NCBI GenBank assembly: GCA_021849505.1
Contig: JAJZSW010000009.1
Location: 1-52,806, forward strand
Length of the DNA: 52,806 nucleotides
Reading direction: 5' to 3'
Source of the DNA: Pseudomonadota bacterium
Lineage (GTDB): Bacteria; Pseudomonadota; Gammaproteobacteria; Burkholderiales; Rhodocyclaceae
Positions 7,133-16,682 of the stretch are shown one piece after another. The notes beneath the pieces were generated by a model. That model saw only the letters and a program-made list of their open reading frames with translations, was not told the DNA's origin and did no database searches. Numbering within the stretch: position 1 is the stretch's first letter; the number at the start of each line of letters is the position of its first letter. Position numbers and translations under genes: made by a program.

Positions 7133-7780
7133 TCAGAAGGAAGAGCAGACTGTAAAAAGAGTCGCGTCGTCTGCCGTCGTAAGGGCTCGCGGATAGCCTG
7201 ATGCAGCAGTTGCGACTGTCCCCTCTCCAATTACCCGAACATTACCTGTATTGGCAACGCCGTCGTCAATTGTTGTGTCAAGTTGCCTGGCAAAACGTCC
7301 TTGGATGCCCGCTGAGCAGACAAAGAAATTGCCTGCCCAACCTGTCACAAGCGTGTCCCCCGTGATTCCAAGCGGCGCACCTTCAGCGTTGGTTGGTTGA
7401 TACCCGGCACCCAAGGTCGTGGTGCCCGCTGCGAGGTTTGCAAGGCGAACATGTAACCAGAAGCGGCAGGACTCAGTCGAACATGCTCCAGAAGCTGGAG
7501 CTGAATTCCATGCGCCTTCTATCCGACCATCACCGTCACCCACTTCAGTGGCAGGGGCACCAACATTGGAGTCTGCAGTGGGGTCGTCACCGGGTAATCG
7601 TTTGTATTTGTCTTGATATGCATAGACAAACGTTGGAATAGAGCGGAAATCGTTTGCAAGGTTTTTCACCTTCGCGCTGTTGATCAGCTCCTGTCCCTTC
7701 AAAACGCCGCCGAGCAGCAGACCGATGATGACCAGCACGATGGCGATCTCGACGAGCGTGAAACCGGATTGCTTTTTCAT
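7133..7780 (-). CDS. Type IV pilin-like protein (prepilin N-terminal methylation signal)
   Basis: 215 residues. MKKQSG^FTLVEIAIVLVIIGLLLGGVLKGQELI is a short leader ending in Gly, then Phe and the conserved Glu at mature position 5, within a hydrophobic helix that PilD would process. The region after about residue 50 contains KYKRLPGDDP, common in large pseudopilin-like proteins, plus five Cys residues. No other pilus genes are adjacent, so it is an orphan minor pilin or surface protein. Its base composition looks lower in GC than its neighbours, which hints at a different origin. The specific function is unknown. Confidence 0.8.
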   Translation of the reverse strand: MKKQSGFTLVEIAIVLVIIGLLLGGVLKGQELINSAKVKNLANDFRSIPTFVYAYQDKYKRLPGDDPTADSNVGAPATEVGDGDGRIEGAWNSAPASGACSTESCRFWLHVRLANLAAGTTTLGAGYQPTNAEGAPLGITGDTLVTGWAGNFFVCSAGIQGRFARQLDTTIDDGVANTGNVRVIGEGTVATAASGYPRALTTADDATLFTVCSSF

Positions 7781-7919
7781 TCTTTTACTCCACCAAAGTG
7801 ATAGTGATTTTTTGTATGCATGATTTGTGCCATAGCGCTAACCAGAATGATATGAGATTGGTTTGCCTTGAAAAAAGCGAATAAGCGCATTCTTGGGGCT
7901 CCGTTCGAAGCCTTCGACC

Positions 7920-7935
7920 TGTCGAATAATCGACA
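7920..7935. promoter_or_regulatory. TGTCGA dyad upstream of the sensor kinase
   Basis: TGTCGA (7920-7925) and TCGACA (7930-7935) flank AATA. A third TGTCGA lies at about 7938-7944 and a related CTTCGAC just upstream. The cluster sits in the roughly 250-bp gap between the divergent pilin-like and sensor kinase genes. It may be a binding site for an unknown regulator. Nothing else is recognised in that gap. Confidence 0.3.
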
Positions 7936-8032
7936 GATTGTCGAAAGCTTGGCAAGTCGACGGGGTGTCTCAAAGGCGGCAAGCTAGAATCCGGCGGTCC
8001 CGGATGCCTTGGGGTACCCCCCAACAGTTCGC

Positions 8033-9730
8033 ATGTCCTCTGTCCATTCCACTGCCAGTCGTCGCCGGATATTCCTGCTCCTCCTGGCCGCGCTGCATCT
8101 GGTATTCATCCTCGGTCCGGAGAATGTCGTCGGACGCTGGCTGTTCCTGTCCCATATCGGCCTGGGCCTGCTCTGGCAACCTTTCGTTCAACCGCGGCGA
8201 CGCCTCGGGCCGGCAGGGATACTGGTCGTCGTCGTCGTGACGGCTTTGCTGGCCTACTTTCTGAACTGGGCCATGTTGCTGGTCTGGACCATTCTGCTGG
8301 CGGGTGTGGTCGGCGGCAAGGTCTTCATGTTCCCGGACCGCTGGGAACGCATTTTCCATCTCGCCGCGCTCGGCTATCTGGTTCTGGCGGTGCTGATGCT
8401 GATCCTGCCTTCTGCGGTGAAGCCGCTCGATCTGGCGGAACCCGTGCTGGTCAGCCTGGTGCTCTATGTTGCACCGCTGGTTCTCATGTTCATGGCAGTC
8501 CTGCCGGCAAAGCAGGGATTTGCCGAGGAACGCGCCGAAATCGTCGATTTCATCTACGGCGTTTTCGTGGTGCTGCTGCTCGCGGTGATCGTGCTCGGCA
8601 GCCTGAGTTATGCGCTGATCTTCAAGGCGAGCTACTACGAGGCGCAGCTGGTCACGCTCGGCGTCGTCGCGGGCGTGTTGTTGCTGCTCGGTTTCATCTG
8701 GAACCCGCGTGCCGGCTTTGCCGGCCTGGGCACTGCCGTGGCGCAGCACGTGATGTCGCTGGGCCTGCCGGTCGAGGAGTGGCTGCAGTCGCTCGCGGAA
8801 CTCGGCAAGCATGAAGAGGACCCCGACCGGTTTCTCGCCCTGGCTTGTGCCGAGTTGCCGCTGCGTCTGCCTGGCGTGCTGGGCGGCCGCTGGGAAGCGA
8901 TCGGTGCACAAGGCCACTTCGGCGCGCAGCAGGGATGCCGCACCGGCTTCGCGCATGGAGGCCTGAAGCTGGAGCTGGTGACGCGGGTCGAACCGAGCCC
9001 GGCGCTGCGCTGGCATCATGACCTGGTGGTGCGCCTGCTTTCCGAGTTCTATCTCGGGAAATGGCGCGCCCAGGAACTCAAGCGCCTGTCCTACATCCAG
9101 GCGATCCACGAAACCGGGGCACGCCTGACCCACGACGTGAAAAACCTGCTGCAATCGCTCGATACCCTGTGTGCGGCCGCGAACGAGGCGGGCGCCACGG
9201 CCTCGCCGCGCTTTGGCGAATTGTTGCGCCGCCAGTTGCCGGAGATTTCGTCGCGCTTGCGGCAGACCCTGGACAAGCTAGTGAAACCCGGCCAATCTGC
9301 ACTGGCCGGACCGCTGCCGGCCGCCGACTGGCTGGCCGCTCTGGAAAGCCGCTGCGCGGATGCAAATACGACCCTGATGGCCGAGGGCGACCTGGCTGAC
9401 TGCCGGGTGGGCGATCCGGCGCTGTTTTCCAGCGTTGCGGAAAACCTGCTGCAGAACATCGCTGCGAAGCGCCGCCGGCAGCCGGGACTCCAGGCGACCG
9501 TGCGTCTGGCCTGCGTCGATGGCGATGCAGAACTGGAAATCACCGACAACGGCACTGCCATAGCGCAGGACCTGGCGGGCCGCCTGCTGAGGGAACGCGT
9601 GCCATCGGAGGACGGTCTCGGGATCGGCCTCTACCAGTGCGCACGGCAGGCGGCGCAGGCGGACTATTATTTCGAGCTCGCGCGGAATGTCGACGGCTGC
9701 GTGTGCTTCCGGCTGGCGCGCATGGCGTGA
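8033..9730 (+). CDS. Membrane-bound orphan sensor histidine kinase
   Basis: 565 residues from ATG at 8033. A TTG at 8009 is the only upstream alternative, and neither has a clear ribosome-binding site. Residues 8-215 contain about six or seven membrane helices. A cytoplasmic region follows, then an H box with LTHDVKNLLQSL (His367). A HATPase_c domain ends the protein, with N box ENLLQN, G1 ITDNGTAI and G2 GLGIGLYQC. The H box resembles PrsK-type kinases (HDLKNL), though no PEP-CTERM genes are near. No response regulator is adjacent, so partner and signal are unknown. It converges with the cyclase gene. Confidence 0.82.
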   Translation: MSSVHSTASRRRIFLLLLAALHLVFILGPENVVGRWLFLSHIGLGLLWQPFVQPRRRLGPAGILVVVVVTALLAYFLNWAMLLVWTILLAGVVGGKVFMFPDRWERIFHLAALGYLVLAVLMLILPSAVKPLDLAEPVLVSLVLYVAPLVLMFMAVLPAKQGFAEERAEIVDFIYGVFVVLLLAVIVLGSLSYALIFKASYYEAQLVTLGVVAGVLLLLGFIWNPRAGFAGLGTAVAQHVMSLGLPVEEWLQSLAELGKHEEDPDRFLALACAELPLRLPGVLGGRWEAIGAQGHFGAQQGCRTGFAHGGLKLELVTRVEPSPALRWHHDLVVRLLSEFYLGKWRAQELKRLSYIQAIHETGARLTHDVKNLLQSLDTLCAAANEAGATASPRFGELLRRQLPEISSRLRQTLDKLVKPGQSALAGPLPAADWLAALESRCADANTTLMAEGDLADCRVGDPALFSSVAENLLQNIAAKRRRQPGLQATVRLACVDGDAELEITDNGTAIAQDLAGRLLRERVPSEDGLGIGLYQCARQAAQADYYFELARNVDGCVCFRLARMA

Positions 9731-9742
9731 ATTCGGCCGGGA

Positions 9743-11038
9743 TCAGCCGCCGGACTTGCGTCCTAGCAGGCGATGGACGCTCACCTCGCCCTTGCCCTTG
9801 CCCTTGAGCTGGATGTGCTGGGGTGCGGCAAAGTCGAAGCTTGCGGCGAGACGTTGCTGCGTCGCCGCGTCGCAGTGGATCGTTCCCGGCATGCCTTCGC
9901 CGGTGATGCGGCTGGCCAGGTTCACCGTGTCGCCCCAGATGTCGTAGATGAACTTGTGCTTGCCGACCACGCCGGCGACGATCGGGCCGGTGCTGATGCC
10001 GATGCGCAGTTCCATGTGTGCGGCGTTGATCTGGTAGTCGCGTTGCAGGACGGCCTGCAGCGCCAGCGCGAAATCGGCGATGGCGACCGCGGGGTCGCTG
10101 GAAGCGCTGTTGATGCCGCCGGCCGCCATGTAGGCATCGCCGATGGTCTTGATCTTTTCGAGCCCATGATGCTCGCAGAGGTCGTCGAAGGCCGAGAAGA
10201 TGCTATTGAGCATGCCGAACACCTGCTCTGGCGTCATGCGCGCCGCGACCCGGGTGAAGTTGACCAGATCGGCAAACATCACCGTGGCTGCCGGAAAGCC
10301 ATCGGCGACCGTCTGTCCGGAATGCTTCAGACGTTCCGCCACGGGGGCGGGCAGAATGTTGAGCAGCAGCTTCTCCGAGCGGTGCTGTTCGTAGAGCAGT
10401 TGCCGGTGGGCTTCCTCGAGCCGTTCCTGGATCTTGCGTTTTTCCTGGATCGAGTAGCGCAGCAGCACGTAGATGATCGTGGCGACCGCGATGAAGTTGA
10501 GCGCGAAGAACACCATGCTCGTGTGCAGCGGGATCGCGAGCTTCTGGGCGGCATGGGCGTCGGCGAGCAGGTAGTCGAACACGCCGGTCAGCGCCGTGAA
10601 GAACACCCAGGCGAAGAACCAGGCGACGGATTCGCGCACCCCGTAGAACAGGATCGCCCCGAAAGGCGCCAGCAGGCCCCAGAGGATGATGCCGCTGCCG
10701 GTGATGAAGTTGCCGATGCTCCATTGCATCACGAAGGGCGCGAACAGGAACAGCGCCAGCTGGGAGAGGCGGAAGAAGTCGAAGTTTCGCCACTGGACAT
10801 AGACCAGCAGATTGCCGGCGAGCACGAGCTGGAAGGCATAGGGCAGCGTCGCCGAGAATTGCGGCCCGATCGCCCAGTAGATCGCCAGCCAGAGCATCGA
10901 GGCCGCGCTGACCAGGCCGGTGGCGAAGAACAGCAACTGCTTGTTGAGCCTGAGCTCCTCGCTGTCGCCCGGCTCGACGCCGGCATTGCGCAGTCGTTCG
11001 AGAAATCCCGGCGGGGCAGGTTGTAGGCTCTCGGTCAT
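9743..11038 (-). CDS. Membrane-bound class III adenylate cyclase
   Basis: 431 residues. Six predicted membrane helices (about 33-195) precede a coiled linker (KRKIQERLEEAHRQLLYEQHR) and a class III cyclase domain (about 245-425). Metal-binding Asp257 (MFADLVNFT) and Asp301 (KTIGDAYM) are present. So are the adenine-selecting Lys297 and Asp366 (YDIWGDTVN), the transition-state Asn373 and Arg377. This set predicts ATP rather than GTP as substrate. It lies divergent from thiS and convergent with the sensor kinase. The input signal to the membrane domain is unknown. Confidence 0.9.
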   Translation of the reverse strand: MTESLQPAPPGFLERLRNAGVEPGDSEELRLNKQLLFFATGLVSAASMLWLAIYWAIGPQFSATLPYAFQLVLAGNLLVYVQWRNFDFFRLSQLALFLFAPFVMQWSIGNFITGSGIILWGLLAPFGAILFYGVRESVAWFFAWVFFTALTGVFDYLLADAHAAQKLAIPLHTSMVFFALNFIAVATIIYVLLRYSIQEKRKIQERLEEAHRQLLYEQHRSEKLLLNILPAPVAERLKHSGQTVADGFPAATVMFADLVNFTRVAARMTPEQVFGMLNSIFSAFDDLCEHHGLEKIKTIGDAYMAAGGINSASSDPAVAIADFALALQAVLQRDYQINAAHMELRIGISTGPIVAGVVGKHKFIYDIWGDTVNLASRITGEGMPGTIHCDAATQQRLAASFDFAAPQHIQLKGKGKGEVSVHRLLGRKSGG

Positions 11039-11097
11039 GCAAACATGATAATCGATGCCTGCTTCGGCAAGGTATCCGGCAAGGTAAAATCGCGCCC

Positions 11098-11301
11098 ATG
11101 ATCGAAATCGTCCTCAATGGCGCGCCGCGCCAGTTCGATGCCGTCTTGACCGTCGCCGGCCTGCTCGAGCGCGAGGGCCTGCTCGGCAAGCGCGTCGCCG
11201 TGGAAAAAAACGGCGAAATCGTGCCGAAAAGCCTGCACGCGACCACGCCGGTGGCGGCCGGCGACCAGTTGGAAATCGTCGTCGCCGTCGGTGGGGGCTG
11301 A
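11098..11301 (+). CDS. thiS: Sulfur carrier protein ThiS
   Basis: 67 residues with ubiquitin-like fold features and the required C-terminal Gly-Gly (IVVAVGGG) that is thiocarboxylated. It donates sulfur to ThiG for the thiazole ring of thiamine. A direct repeat of CGGCAAGGTA (11065-11074, 11077-11086) lies just upstream. No TPP riboswitch features are seen in the 59-bp upstream gap. It is followed 12 bp later by thiG. Confidence 0.95.
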   Translation: MIEIVLNGAPRQFDAVLTVAGLLEREGLLGKRVAVEKNGEIVPKSLHATTPVAAGDQLEIVVAVGGG

Positions 11302-11313
11302 AGAAAGGAAGTC

Positions 11314-12102
11314 ATGGAAGACCTATTGAGTATTGCCGGGAAAAACTATCGTTCGCGCCTGCTCGTCGGCACGGGCAAGTACAAGGATTTCGACGAGACG
11401 CGCCGGGCCGTCGAGGCGAGCGGCGCCGAAATCGTCACGGTCGCGATCCGCCGCACCAACATCGGCCAGGACCCCAAGCAGCCCTCGCTGCTCGACGCCC
11501 TGCCGCCGTCTCGGTTCACCTACCTGCCGAACACCGCCGGCTGCTACTCCGCCGACGAGGCGGTGCGCACGCTGCGCCTCGCCCGCGAGCTGCTCGACGG
11601 CCACAGCCTCGTCAAGCTCGAGGTGCTCGGCGATCCGCAGACGCTGTTCCCGAACATGCCCGAGACGCTGAAAGCCGCCGAGACGCTGGTCAAGGAGGGC
11701 TTCCAGGTCATGGTCTATTGCTCGGACGACCCGATCCAGGCGAAGCTGCTCGAAGGCATCGGCTGCGTCGCGGTGATGCCGCTCGCCTCGCTGATCGGTT
11801 CGGGCATGGGCATCCTCAATCCCTGGAACCTTGCGCTGATCATCGAGAAGGCCACCGTCCCGGTGCTCGTCGATGCCGGCGTTGGCACGGCGTCGGACGC
11901 GGCCATCGCGATGGAACTCGGCTGCGACGGCGTGCTGATGAACACCGCGATCGCGGGCGCGCGGGATCCGGTGCTGATGGCCGGCGCCATGAAAAAAGCC
12001 GTCGAGGCTGGCCGCGAAGCCTTCCTGGCCGGCCGCATGCCGAAGAAGCTGTATTCCGCGAGCCCCAGCTCGCCGACCACGGGCCTGATCGGCGGCAAGT
12101 GA
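11314..12102 (+). CDS. thiG: Thiazole synthase ThiG
   Basis: A 262-residue TIM-barrel enzyme. It condenses 1-deoxy-xylulose 5-phosphate, dehydroglycine and ThiS-thiocarboxylate to the thiazole phosphate. Typical motifs are [47 protein letters not shown], and the phosphate-binding [34 protein letters not shown]. The length matches the family. It is coupled to the next gene by a GTGA overlap. Confidence 0.97.
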   Translation: MEDLLSIAGKNYRSRLLVGTGKYKDFDETRRAVEASGAEIVTVAIRRTNIGQDPKQPSLLDALPPSRFTYLPNTAGCYSADEAVRTLRLARELLDGHSLVKLEVLGDPQTLFPNMPETLKAAETLVKEGFQVMVYCSDDPIQAKLLEGIGCVAVMPLASLIGSGMGILNPWNLALIIEKATVPVLVDAGVGTASDAAIAMELGCDGVLMNTAIAGARDPVLMAGAMKKAVEAGREAFLAGRMPKKLYSASPSSPTTGLIGGK

Positions 12103-12593
12103 AGCTTCCGTTGTGCGCGTTGCTGGCATGCCTGCTGCTGGCAGGCGGCAGCGTTCGGGCAGAGGAAGCCGTTTCTTCCGCTGAAGCGGCGCCGCCGCGC
12201 TCTGCCGGTTACGCTTTCGAGCGCCCCGATGTGCTGCTGCGGCAACGCATCTTCGGGCTGGCGCATGGCGTGCATCTGCTCCTTTCCGGCTGCCTCGACA
12301 AGGACGCGAATGTTGAAGGCGTCCAACAGGCCTACGATGCCTGGCATGCGGTACAGCACGCCGCAATCGAAGGAGTGCGCGTCATGCTGGCCGAACATTA
12401 TTTCGGTGCACGGGCGGCAGAGGCCCACTGGCAGGACATTGCCCGTGCGCTGGGCCTGAAGGAAACCATTTACCCCTCGCTCGGCACGGTGCCCCTGCAG
12501 GAAGCCTGCGCCACGCTGCCGCAGGCGTTGACGCAGCCGCGCTACGACTTTGCGACGCAACTCGAGATGAACGATGAATCCGCCAAACCATGA
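12099..12593 (+). CDS. Predicted secreted protein of unknown function, coupled to thiG and trmB
   Basis: 164 residues from a GTG that overlaps the thiG stop (GTGA). Residues 1-21 ([21 protein letters not shown]) are a good signal peptide with cleavage after Ala-X-Ala-like VRA. The mature part is mostly helical, with two Cys residues (SGCLDKD and QEACATL) that could form a disulfide. No family is recognised. Its 3' end overlaps the trmB start by 20 bp, so it lies in a thiS-thiG-X-trmB transcription unit. Codon use resembles the neighbours, supporting a real gene. Confidence 0.72.
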   Translation: MKLPLCALLACLLLAGGSVRAEEAVSSAEAAPPRSAGYAFERPDVLLRQRIFGLAHGVHLLLSGCLDKDANVEGVQQAYDAWHAVQHAAIEGVRVMLAEHYFGARAAEAHWQDIARALGLKETIYPSLGTVPLQEACATLPQALTQPRYDFATQLEMNDESAKP

Positions 12594-13269
12594 TGCCGCA
12601 AGCCGGCATGACCACATCCGCAGTTTCGTGCTGCGGCAGGGCCGCGTGTCGAATGCGCAGCAGCGCTACTACGACGAGGGCATGCCGTGCTGGGGCATCC
12701 CCTATGCCGCCGTGCCGCTCGATTTCGCCGTCGTCTTCGGGCGTTCCGCGCCGGTCGTCCTCGAGATCGGCTGCGGCATGGGCGAGACGACGGCGACCAT
12801 CGCCGCCGCCCATCCCGGGAACAACTATCTCGGCATCGAGGTACATGCGCCCGGCGTCGGCAGCCTGCTCAAGGAAATCGCCACGCGCGAACTGAACAAC
12901 CTGCGGGTGATCCGGCACGATGCGGTCGAGGTGCTGCGCGACATGATTCCCGCGGGGTCGCTCGCCGGCATCCACGTCTATTTCCCCGACCCCTGGCCGA
13001 AGAAGCGCCATCACAAGCGGCGCCTGATCCAGCCGCCCTTCGTCCATGAGCTGGCCTTGCGGCTCGCGCCCGGCGGCTACCTGCACTGCGCGACCGACTG
13101 GGAGGAATACGCCCGGCAGATGCTGGAAGTGCTGAGCGCCGAACCCCTGCTGAGAAATACGGCGGAAGGCTTTGCGCCACGGCCTGAGTGGCGGCCGCAG
13201 ACCAAGTTCGAAACGCGCGGCCTGCGCCTCGGCCACGGCGTCTGGGACGTGCTGTTTCGACGCAACTAA
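12574..13269 (+). CDS. trmB: tRNA (guanine-N7-)-methyltransferase TrmB
   Basis: 231 residues. It methylates G46 of tRNA using S-adenosylmethionine. The SAM site [33 protein letters not shown] and the signature [22 protein letters not shown] are present. It follows thiG-X, with its ATG inside the end of the preceding gene, and converges with hemW (4-bp overlap of the two 3' ends, 13266-13269). Confidence 0.96.
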   Translation: MNPPNHDAASRHDHIRSFVLRQGRVSNAQQRYYDEGMPCWGIPYAAVPLDFAVVFGRSAPVVLEIGCGMGETTATIAAAHPGNNYLGIEVHAPGVGSLLKEIATRELNNLRVIRHDAVEVLRDMIPAGSLAGIHVYFPDPWPKKRHHKRRLIQPPFVHELALRLAPGGYLHCATDWEEYARQMLEVLSAEPLLRNTAEGFAPRPEWRPQTKFETRGLRLGHGVWDVLFRRN

Positions 13270-14423
13270 GCGTCGAGAAACAGCCCGATAAGCCGGTTGA
13301 GAAAGCGCCGGCCCAGCGCGGTCGGCCGCAGGGTGCCGTCGATCACTTCCAGCAGCCCCTGCTGCCGTCCCGCCAGCGCCGACTTTTCGATGGCCGAAAG
13401 CGGCAATCCGGTGCGTTCGCCGAAAAGTTCCAGCGGCACGCCCCCGGTCAGGCGCAGCGCGTTCATCATGAACTCGCCCGGCAGGTCTTGCCTGTTGACA
13501 GCTAGCCAGTTCCGCGACACAGGGTCGGCGAGATAGTCCTTCGGATGGCGCGGCCGCGCCTCGCGGCGGATGCCGGCGTGATCGGACAGCTTCGAGTGCG
13601 CGCCGGCGCCGATGCCGAGGTAGTCGCCGAAGCTCCAGTAATTAAGGTTGTGCGTGCAGTGCTGGCCGGGCTGCGCGAAGGCCGAGGTTTCGTAATGATC
13701 GAAGCCGGCGGCGGCAAGGCTGTCCTCGACCATCTCCTGCATGTCGGCAGAGAGGTCGTCGTCCGGCAGCGGCGGCGGCGCGTGATGGAAAGCGGTGTTC
13801 GGCTCCAGCGTCAGGTGATAGGCGCTGAGGTGCGTCACGCCCGTCGCGATGGCGGTGCCGATATCCTGCCGCGCCTCGGCCAGGGTCTGTTCGGGCAGCG
13901 CGTACATCAGATCGAGATTGATACGCTCGAAATGCCGCTGGGCGAGTTCGATGGCGTGGCGCGCTTCGTCCCCGGAGTGGATGCGGCCGAGCGCGGCAAG
14001 CTTGCGGTCGTCGAAGCTCTGGATGCCCAGCGAGAGCCGGTTTACACCGGCTTCCGCGTAGGCCTTGAAACGTTCCGCCTCGGCCGTGCCCGGATTGGCT
14101 TCGAGCGTGATCTCGGCGCCGGGCAGCAGCGGCAGGCGCATGCGCAGCGCCGCCAGCAGCGCATCGACCGTCGCACCGGACATCAGGCTCGGCGTGCCGC
14201 CGCCAATGAAGACCGAGACGATGGACCGGCCCCAGATCGACGGCAGCGCGGCTTCGAGATCGGTGATCAGCGCGGCCAGGTAGGCCGCTTCCTGCGGCAC
14301 GCTTTCATGCGAGTTGAAATCGCAGTAAGGGCACTTGCGCACGCACCACGGCCAATGGACGTAGAGCGCGAGCGGCACCGACAGGAAAGTCGGCGCGGGC
14401 GAGACGGCATGGATGGGTATCAA
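13266..14423 (-). CDS. hemW: HemW, radical SAM haem chaperone (coproporphyrinogen oxidase-like)
   Basis: 385 residues if started at TTG 14423, which overlaps the rdgB stop (TTGA). This gives [20 protein letters not shown], in line with the MIPI-type N-termini of relatives. GTG at 14378 is a shorter alternative. Motifs are the radical-SAM cluster [20 protein letters not shown] and the HemW C-terminal domain ([17 protein letters not shown]). HemW binds haem and was long mis-called as an oxygen-independent coproporphyrinogen oxidase. Codons 6-13 (AVSPAPTF) are a copy of the dispersed 25-bp repeat. Confidence 0.92.
   Translation of the reverse strand: MIPIHAVSPAPTFLSVPLALYVHWPWCVRKCPYCDFNSHESVPQEAAYLAALITDLEAALPSIWGRSIVSVFIGGGTPSLMSGATVDALLAALRMRLPLLPGAEITLEANPGTAEAERFKAYAEAGVNRLSLGIQSFDDRKLAALGRIHSGDEARHAIELAQRHFERINLDLMYALPEQTLAEARQDIGTAIATGVTHLSAYHLTLEPNTAFHHAPPPLPDDDLSADMQEMVEDSLAAAGFDHYETSAFAQPGQHCTHNLNYWSFGDYLGIGAGAHSKLSDHAGIRREARPRHPKDYLADPVSRNWLAVNRQDLPGEFMMNALRLTGGVPLELFGERTGLPLSAIEKSALAGRQQGLLEVIDGTLRPTALGRRFLNRLIGLFLDA
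14386..14410 (-). repeat. Dispersed 25-bp repeat in the hemW start region
   Basis: A minus-strand copy reading ATGCCGTC...GCGCCGACTTT. It encodes AVSPAPTF just after the hemW start. Confidence 0.65.
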
Positions 14424-15010
14424 GCGTCCAGCTTTAGCCGTTCGATCAGCAGCCGCAGCGCCTTGCCGCGATGCGAGCGCGTGTTCTTCTCCTCGGCGGA
14501 GATTTCGGCGGCGGTCTGGTTCAGGTCGGGCACGAGGAAGTAGGGATCGTAGCCGAAGCCGCCCGCGCCACGCGGCGCGTCGATGATCTCGCCATGCCAT
14601 TCGCCTTCGCAGATGATCGGCTGCGGGTCGTCGGCGTGATGGACGAACACCAGCACCGCGACGTAATGCGCGCGGCGGTCCGCCTTGCCCTGCAGGTCGG
14701 CGATCAACTTCTGGTTGTTGCGCTCATCCGATTTGGGTTCGCCCGCGAAACGCGCGGAAAACACGCCGGGCGCGCCGCCCAGGGCGCTGACGCAGATGCC
14801 CGAATCGTCGGCCAGCGCCGGCAGGCCGGTCAGCTTCGCCGCGTGGCGCGCCTTGGCGAGCGCGTTCTCGACGAAGGTGACGTGCGGCTCCTCGGCCTCG
14901 GGGATGTTGAACTGCACCTGCGGCAGGACTTCGATGTCGATGCTGGCGAGCAGCTGGCCGAATTCGCGCAGCTTGCCGGCGTTGTTGGAAGCGAGGACGA
15001 TCTTTCTCAT
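14420..15010 (-). CDS. rdgB: RdgB/HAM1 XTP/dITP diphosphatase
   Basis: 196 residues starting [17 protein letters not shown], the classic HAM1 start. Other motifs are [24 protein letters not shown] and [36 protein letters not shown]. It hydrolyses deaminated purine nucleoside triphosphates to keep them out of DNA. The ATG overlaps the rph stop (ATGA) and the stop overlaps the hemW start, giving a tightly coupled operon. Confidence 0.96.
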   Translation of the reverse strand: MRKIVLASNNAGKLREFGQLLASIDIEVLPQVQFNIPEAEEPHVTFVENALAKARHAAKLTGLPALADDSGICVSALGGAPGVFSARFAGEPKSDERNNQKLIADLQGKADRRAHYVAVLVFVHHADDPQPIICEGEWHGEIIDAPRGAGGFGYDPYFLVPDLNQTAAEISAEEKNTRSHRGKALRLLIERLKLDA

Positions 15011-15732
15011 TTCAGCTCCAGTGCGGCCTTTTGCGCCGCGACGATGTCGTGGATACCTTTTTCGGCCAGCGCGAGCAGCGCGTCGAGTTCGGCGCGCGTG
15101 AAGGGCGTGCCCTCGGCCGTGCCCTGGATCTCGCACATGCCGCCGGCGCCCGTCATGACGACGTTCATGTCGGTGTCGCAGTCCGAATCCTCGTCGTAGT
15201 TGAGGTCGAGCACGGGTGCGCCCTTGACGATGCCTACCGAGACGGCGGCGACGAAGTCGCGCATCGGATGACTACCTAATTTGCCGGCGGCGACGAGGCC
15301 GGTGAGCGCGTCGTGGAGGGCGACGCAGGCGCCGGTGATGGCGGCGCAGCGCGTGCCGCCGTCGGCCTGCAGCACGTCGCAGTCGAGCGTGATCTGCCGC
15401 TCGCCGAGCGCGGTGAGGTCGGTGACGGCGCGCAGCGAGCGGCCGATCAGGCGCTGGATCTCCTGGGTGCGCCCGGACTGCTTGCCCTTGGCGGCCTCGC
15501 GGTCGGTACGGGTATGCGTCGAGCGCGGCAACATGCCGTATTCGGCGGTGACCCAGCCCTGTCCCCTGCCCTTGAGGAAGGGGGGCACGCGCTCCTCGAC
15601 GCTCGCGGTGCAGAGGACTTTCGTGTGGCCGAATTCGACCAGCACGCTGCCTTCGGCGTGGCGCGTGTAGTGGCGGGTGATGGTCAGCGGGCGCAGCGCA
15701 GCGGCGGCGCGGCCGTCGGGTCTCGTGGTCAT
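15007..15732 (-). CDS. rph: Ribonuclease PH
   Basis: 241 residues from ATG at 15732 ([35 protein letters not shown]). The longer open frame lies over the kinase gene. Motifs are [69 protein letters not shown] and [20 protein letters not shown]. It trims tRNA 3' ends by phosphorolysis. The ATG overlaps the kinase stop (ATGA). Confidence 0.96.
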   Translation of the reverse strand: MTTRPDGRAAAALRPLTITRHYTRHAEGSVLVEFGHTKVLCTASVEERVPPFLKGRGQGWVTAEYGMLPRSTHTRTDREAAKGKQSGRTQEIQRLIGRSLRAVTDLTALGERQITLDCDVLQADGGTRCAAITGACVALHDALTGLVAAGKLGSHPMRDFVAAVSVGIVKGAPVLDLNYDEDSDCDTDMNVVMTGAGGMCEIQGTAEGTPFTRAELDALLALAEKGIHDIVAAQKAALELK

Positions 15733-16637
15733 TGCGGCTCCTGTAGGGGCGGGGTGTAGGGGGCGGCCAGCATGCGCTGCAGGGAAAAGCCGCTTTGCGG
15801 CCGGGCCAGCGGATCGAGACGCAGACACTGGTCGATGGTGTCGAGCAGTTGCGGCGAGTATTTGTCCGCCCAGCGGCGGCTGGCCGGCACCAGCTTGTCC
15901 TCCGCGGCGCGCAGGTCGGCGGGCTGGGGCGCGGCGGCGGCGAGACAGGCGTACATGCTCGCGCCGACCGCATAGACGTCGGTCCAGGGGCCCTGGTCGC
16001 CGCCTCTGCCGTACTGTTCCGGGGCGGCATAGCCGGGCGTATAGACGGGGCGCAGCTCGGGACCGCTCTGTTGCAGGGATTGCCGTGCCGCGCCGAAGTC
16101 GATCAGCACCGGGTTGCCGTCGACGCGCAGCCAGATGTTGGAGGGCTTGATGTCGAGGTGCAGCAGCTTGTTGGCATGCACTTCGCGCAGGCCGGAGAGC
16201 AGGCGCATGAACACGCCGCGCATGAAGTTTTCCGAGAAGCCGCCGGGGTGCCTGCGGATGTGCTCGTGCAGCGTGCGGCCGCGCTCGTAGAGCATCACCA
16301 GATAGACGGTGTCGTGGGCGCGCAGGAAGTTGATGACGCGCACGACGTTCGGATGCTTGAGGCGCGCCAGCGCGATGCCCTCCTCGTAGAAGGCCATCAT
16401 GCCGTTCTGGTAGGCTTGGCGGTACTCGGGCTTGACCTGCGGGACGAAGCCGACCGTGCGATTCGCGAGCGACTGCGGCAGGTATTCCTTGATCGCCACC
16501 GCCACTCCCTGGGGATCATGGGCCAGATAGACGATCGAGAAGCCGCCCAGCGAGATCTGGCGCTCGAAGCGGAAGCCGTCGATCAGATGACCTTGCGGCA
16601 GGGGGATGCTGGTTTGGGGCGGCGGCATGGAGGGCAT
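15729..16637 (-). CDS. Serine/threonine protein kinase, soluble
   Basis: 302 residues forming one eukaryote-like kinase domain (about 18-290). It has the glycine loop [11 protein letters not shown], Lys in VAIKEYLP, catalytic loop [11 protein letters not shown] (LIDFGAAR) and activation-loop end [11 protein letters not shown]. No membrane segment or sensor domain follows, so it is probably a cytoplasmic kinase. It is the first gene of a unit with rph-rdgB-hemW, with a start-stop overlap to rph. In some relatives a PP2C phosphatase sits next to this kinase; none is here. The substrate is unknown. Confidence 0.9.
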   Translation of the reverse strand: MPSMPPPQTSIPLPQGHLIDGFRFERQISLGGFSIVYLAHDPQGVAVAIKEYLPQSLANRTVGFVPQVKPEYRQAYQNGMMAFYEEGIALARLKHPNVVRVINFLRAHDTVYLVMLYERGRTLHEHIRRHPGGFSENFMRGVFMRLLSGLREVHANKLLHLDIKPSNIWLRVDGNPVLIDFGAARQSLQQSGPELRPVYTPGYAAPEQYGRGGDQGPWTDVYAVGASMYACLAAAAPQPADLRAAEDKLVPASRRWADKYSPQLLDTIDQCLRLDPLARPQSGFSLQRMLAAPYTPPLQEPQ

Positions 16638-16682
16638 TGTAAAGCTGGTAAGCTCGCAACCCTATCGTCAGGAACCACTGCA

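Noticed and set aside
11039-11097. TPP riboswitch upstream of thiS
   Set aside because: Only 59 bp separate the divergent genes, and the CTGAGA and related conserved segments are absent.
13266-14600. HemW starting at 14600
   Set aside because: The extra N-terminus is the antisense-free shadow of rdgB in another frame. The TTG at 14423 overlapping the rdgB stop gives the family-typical start.
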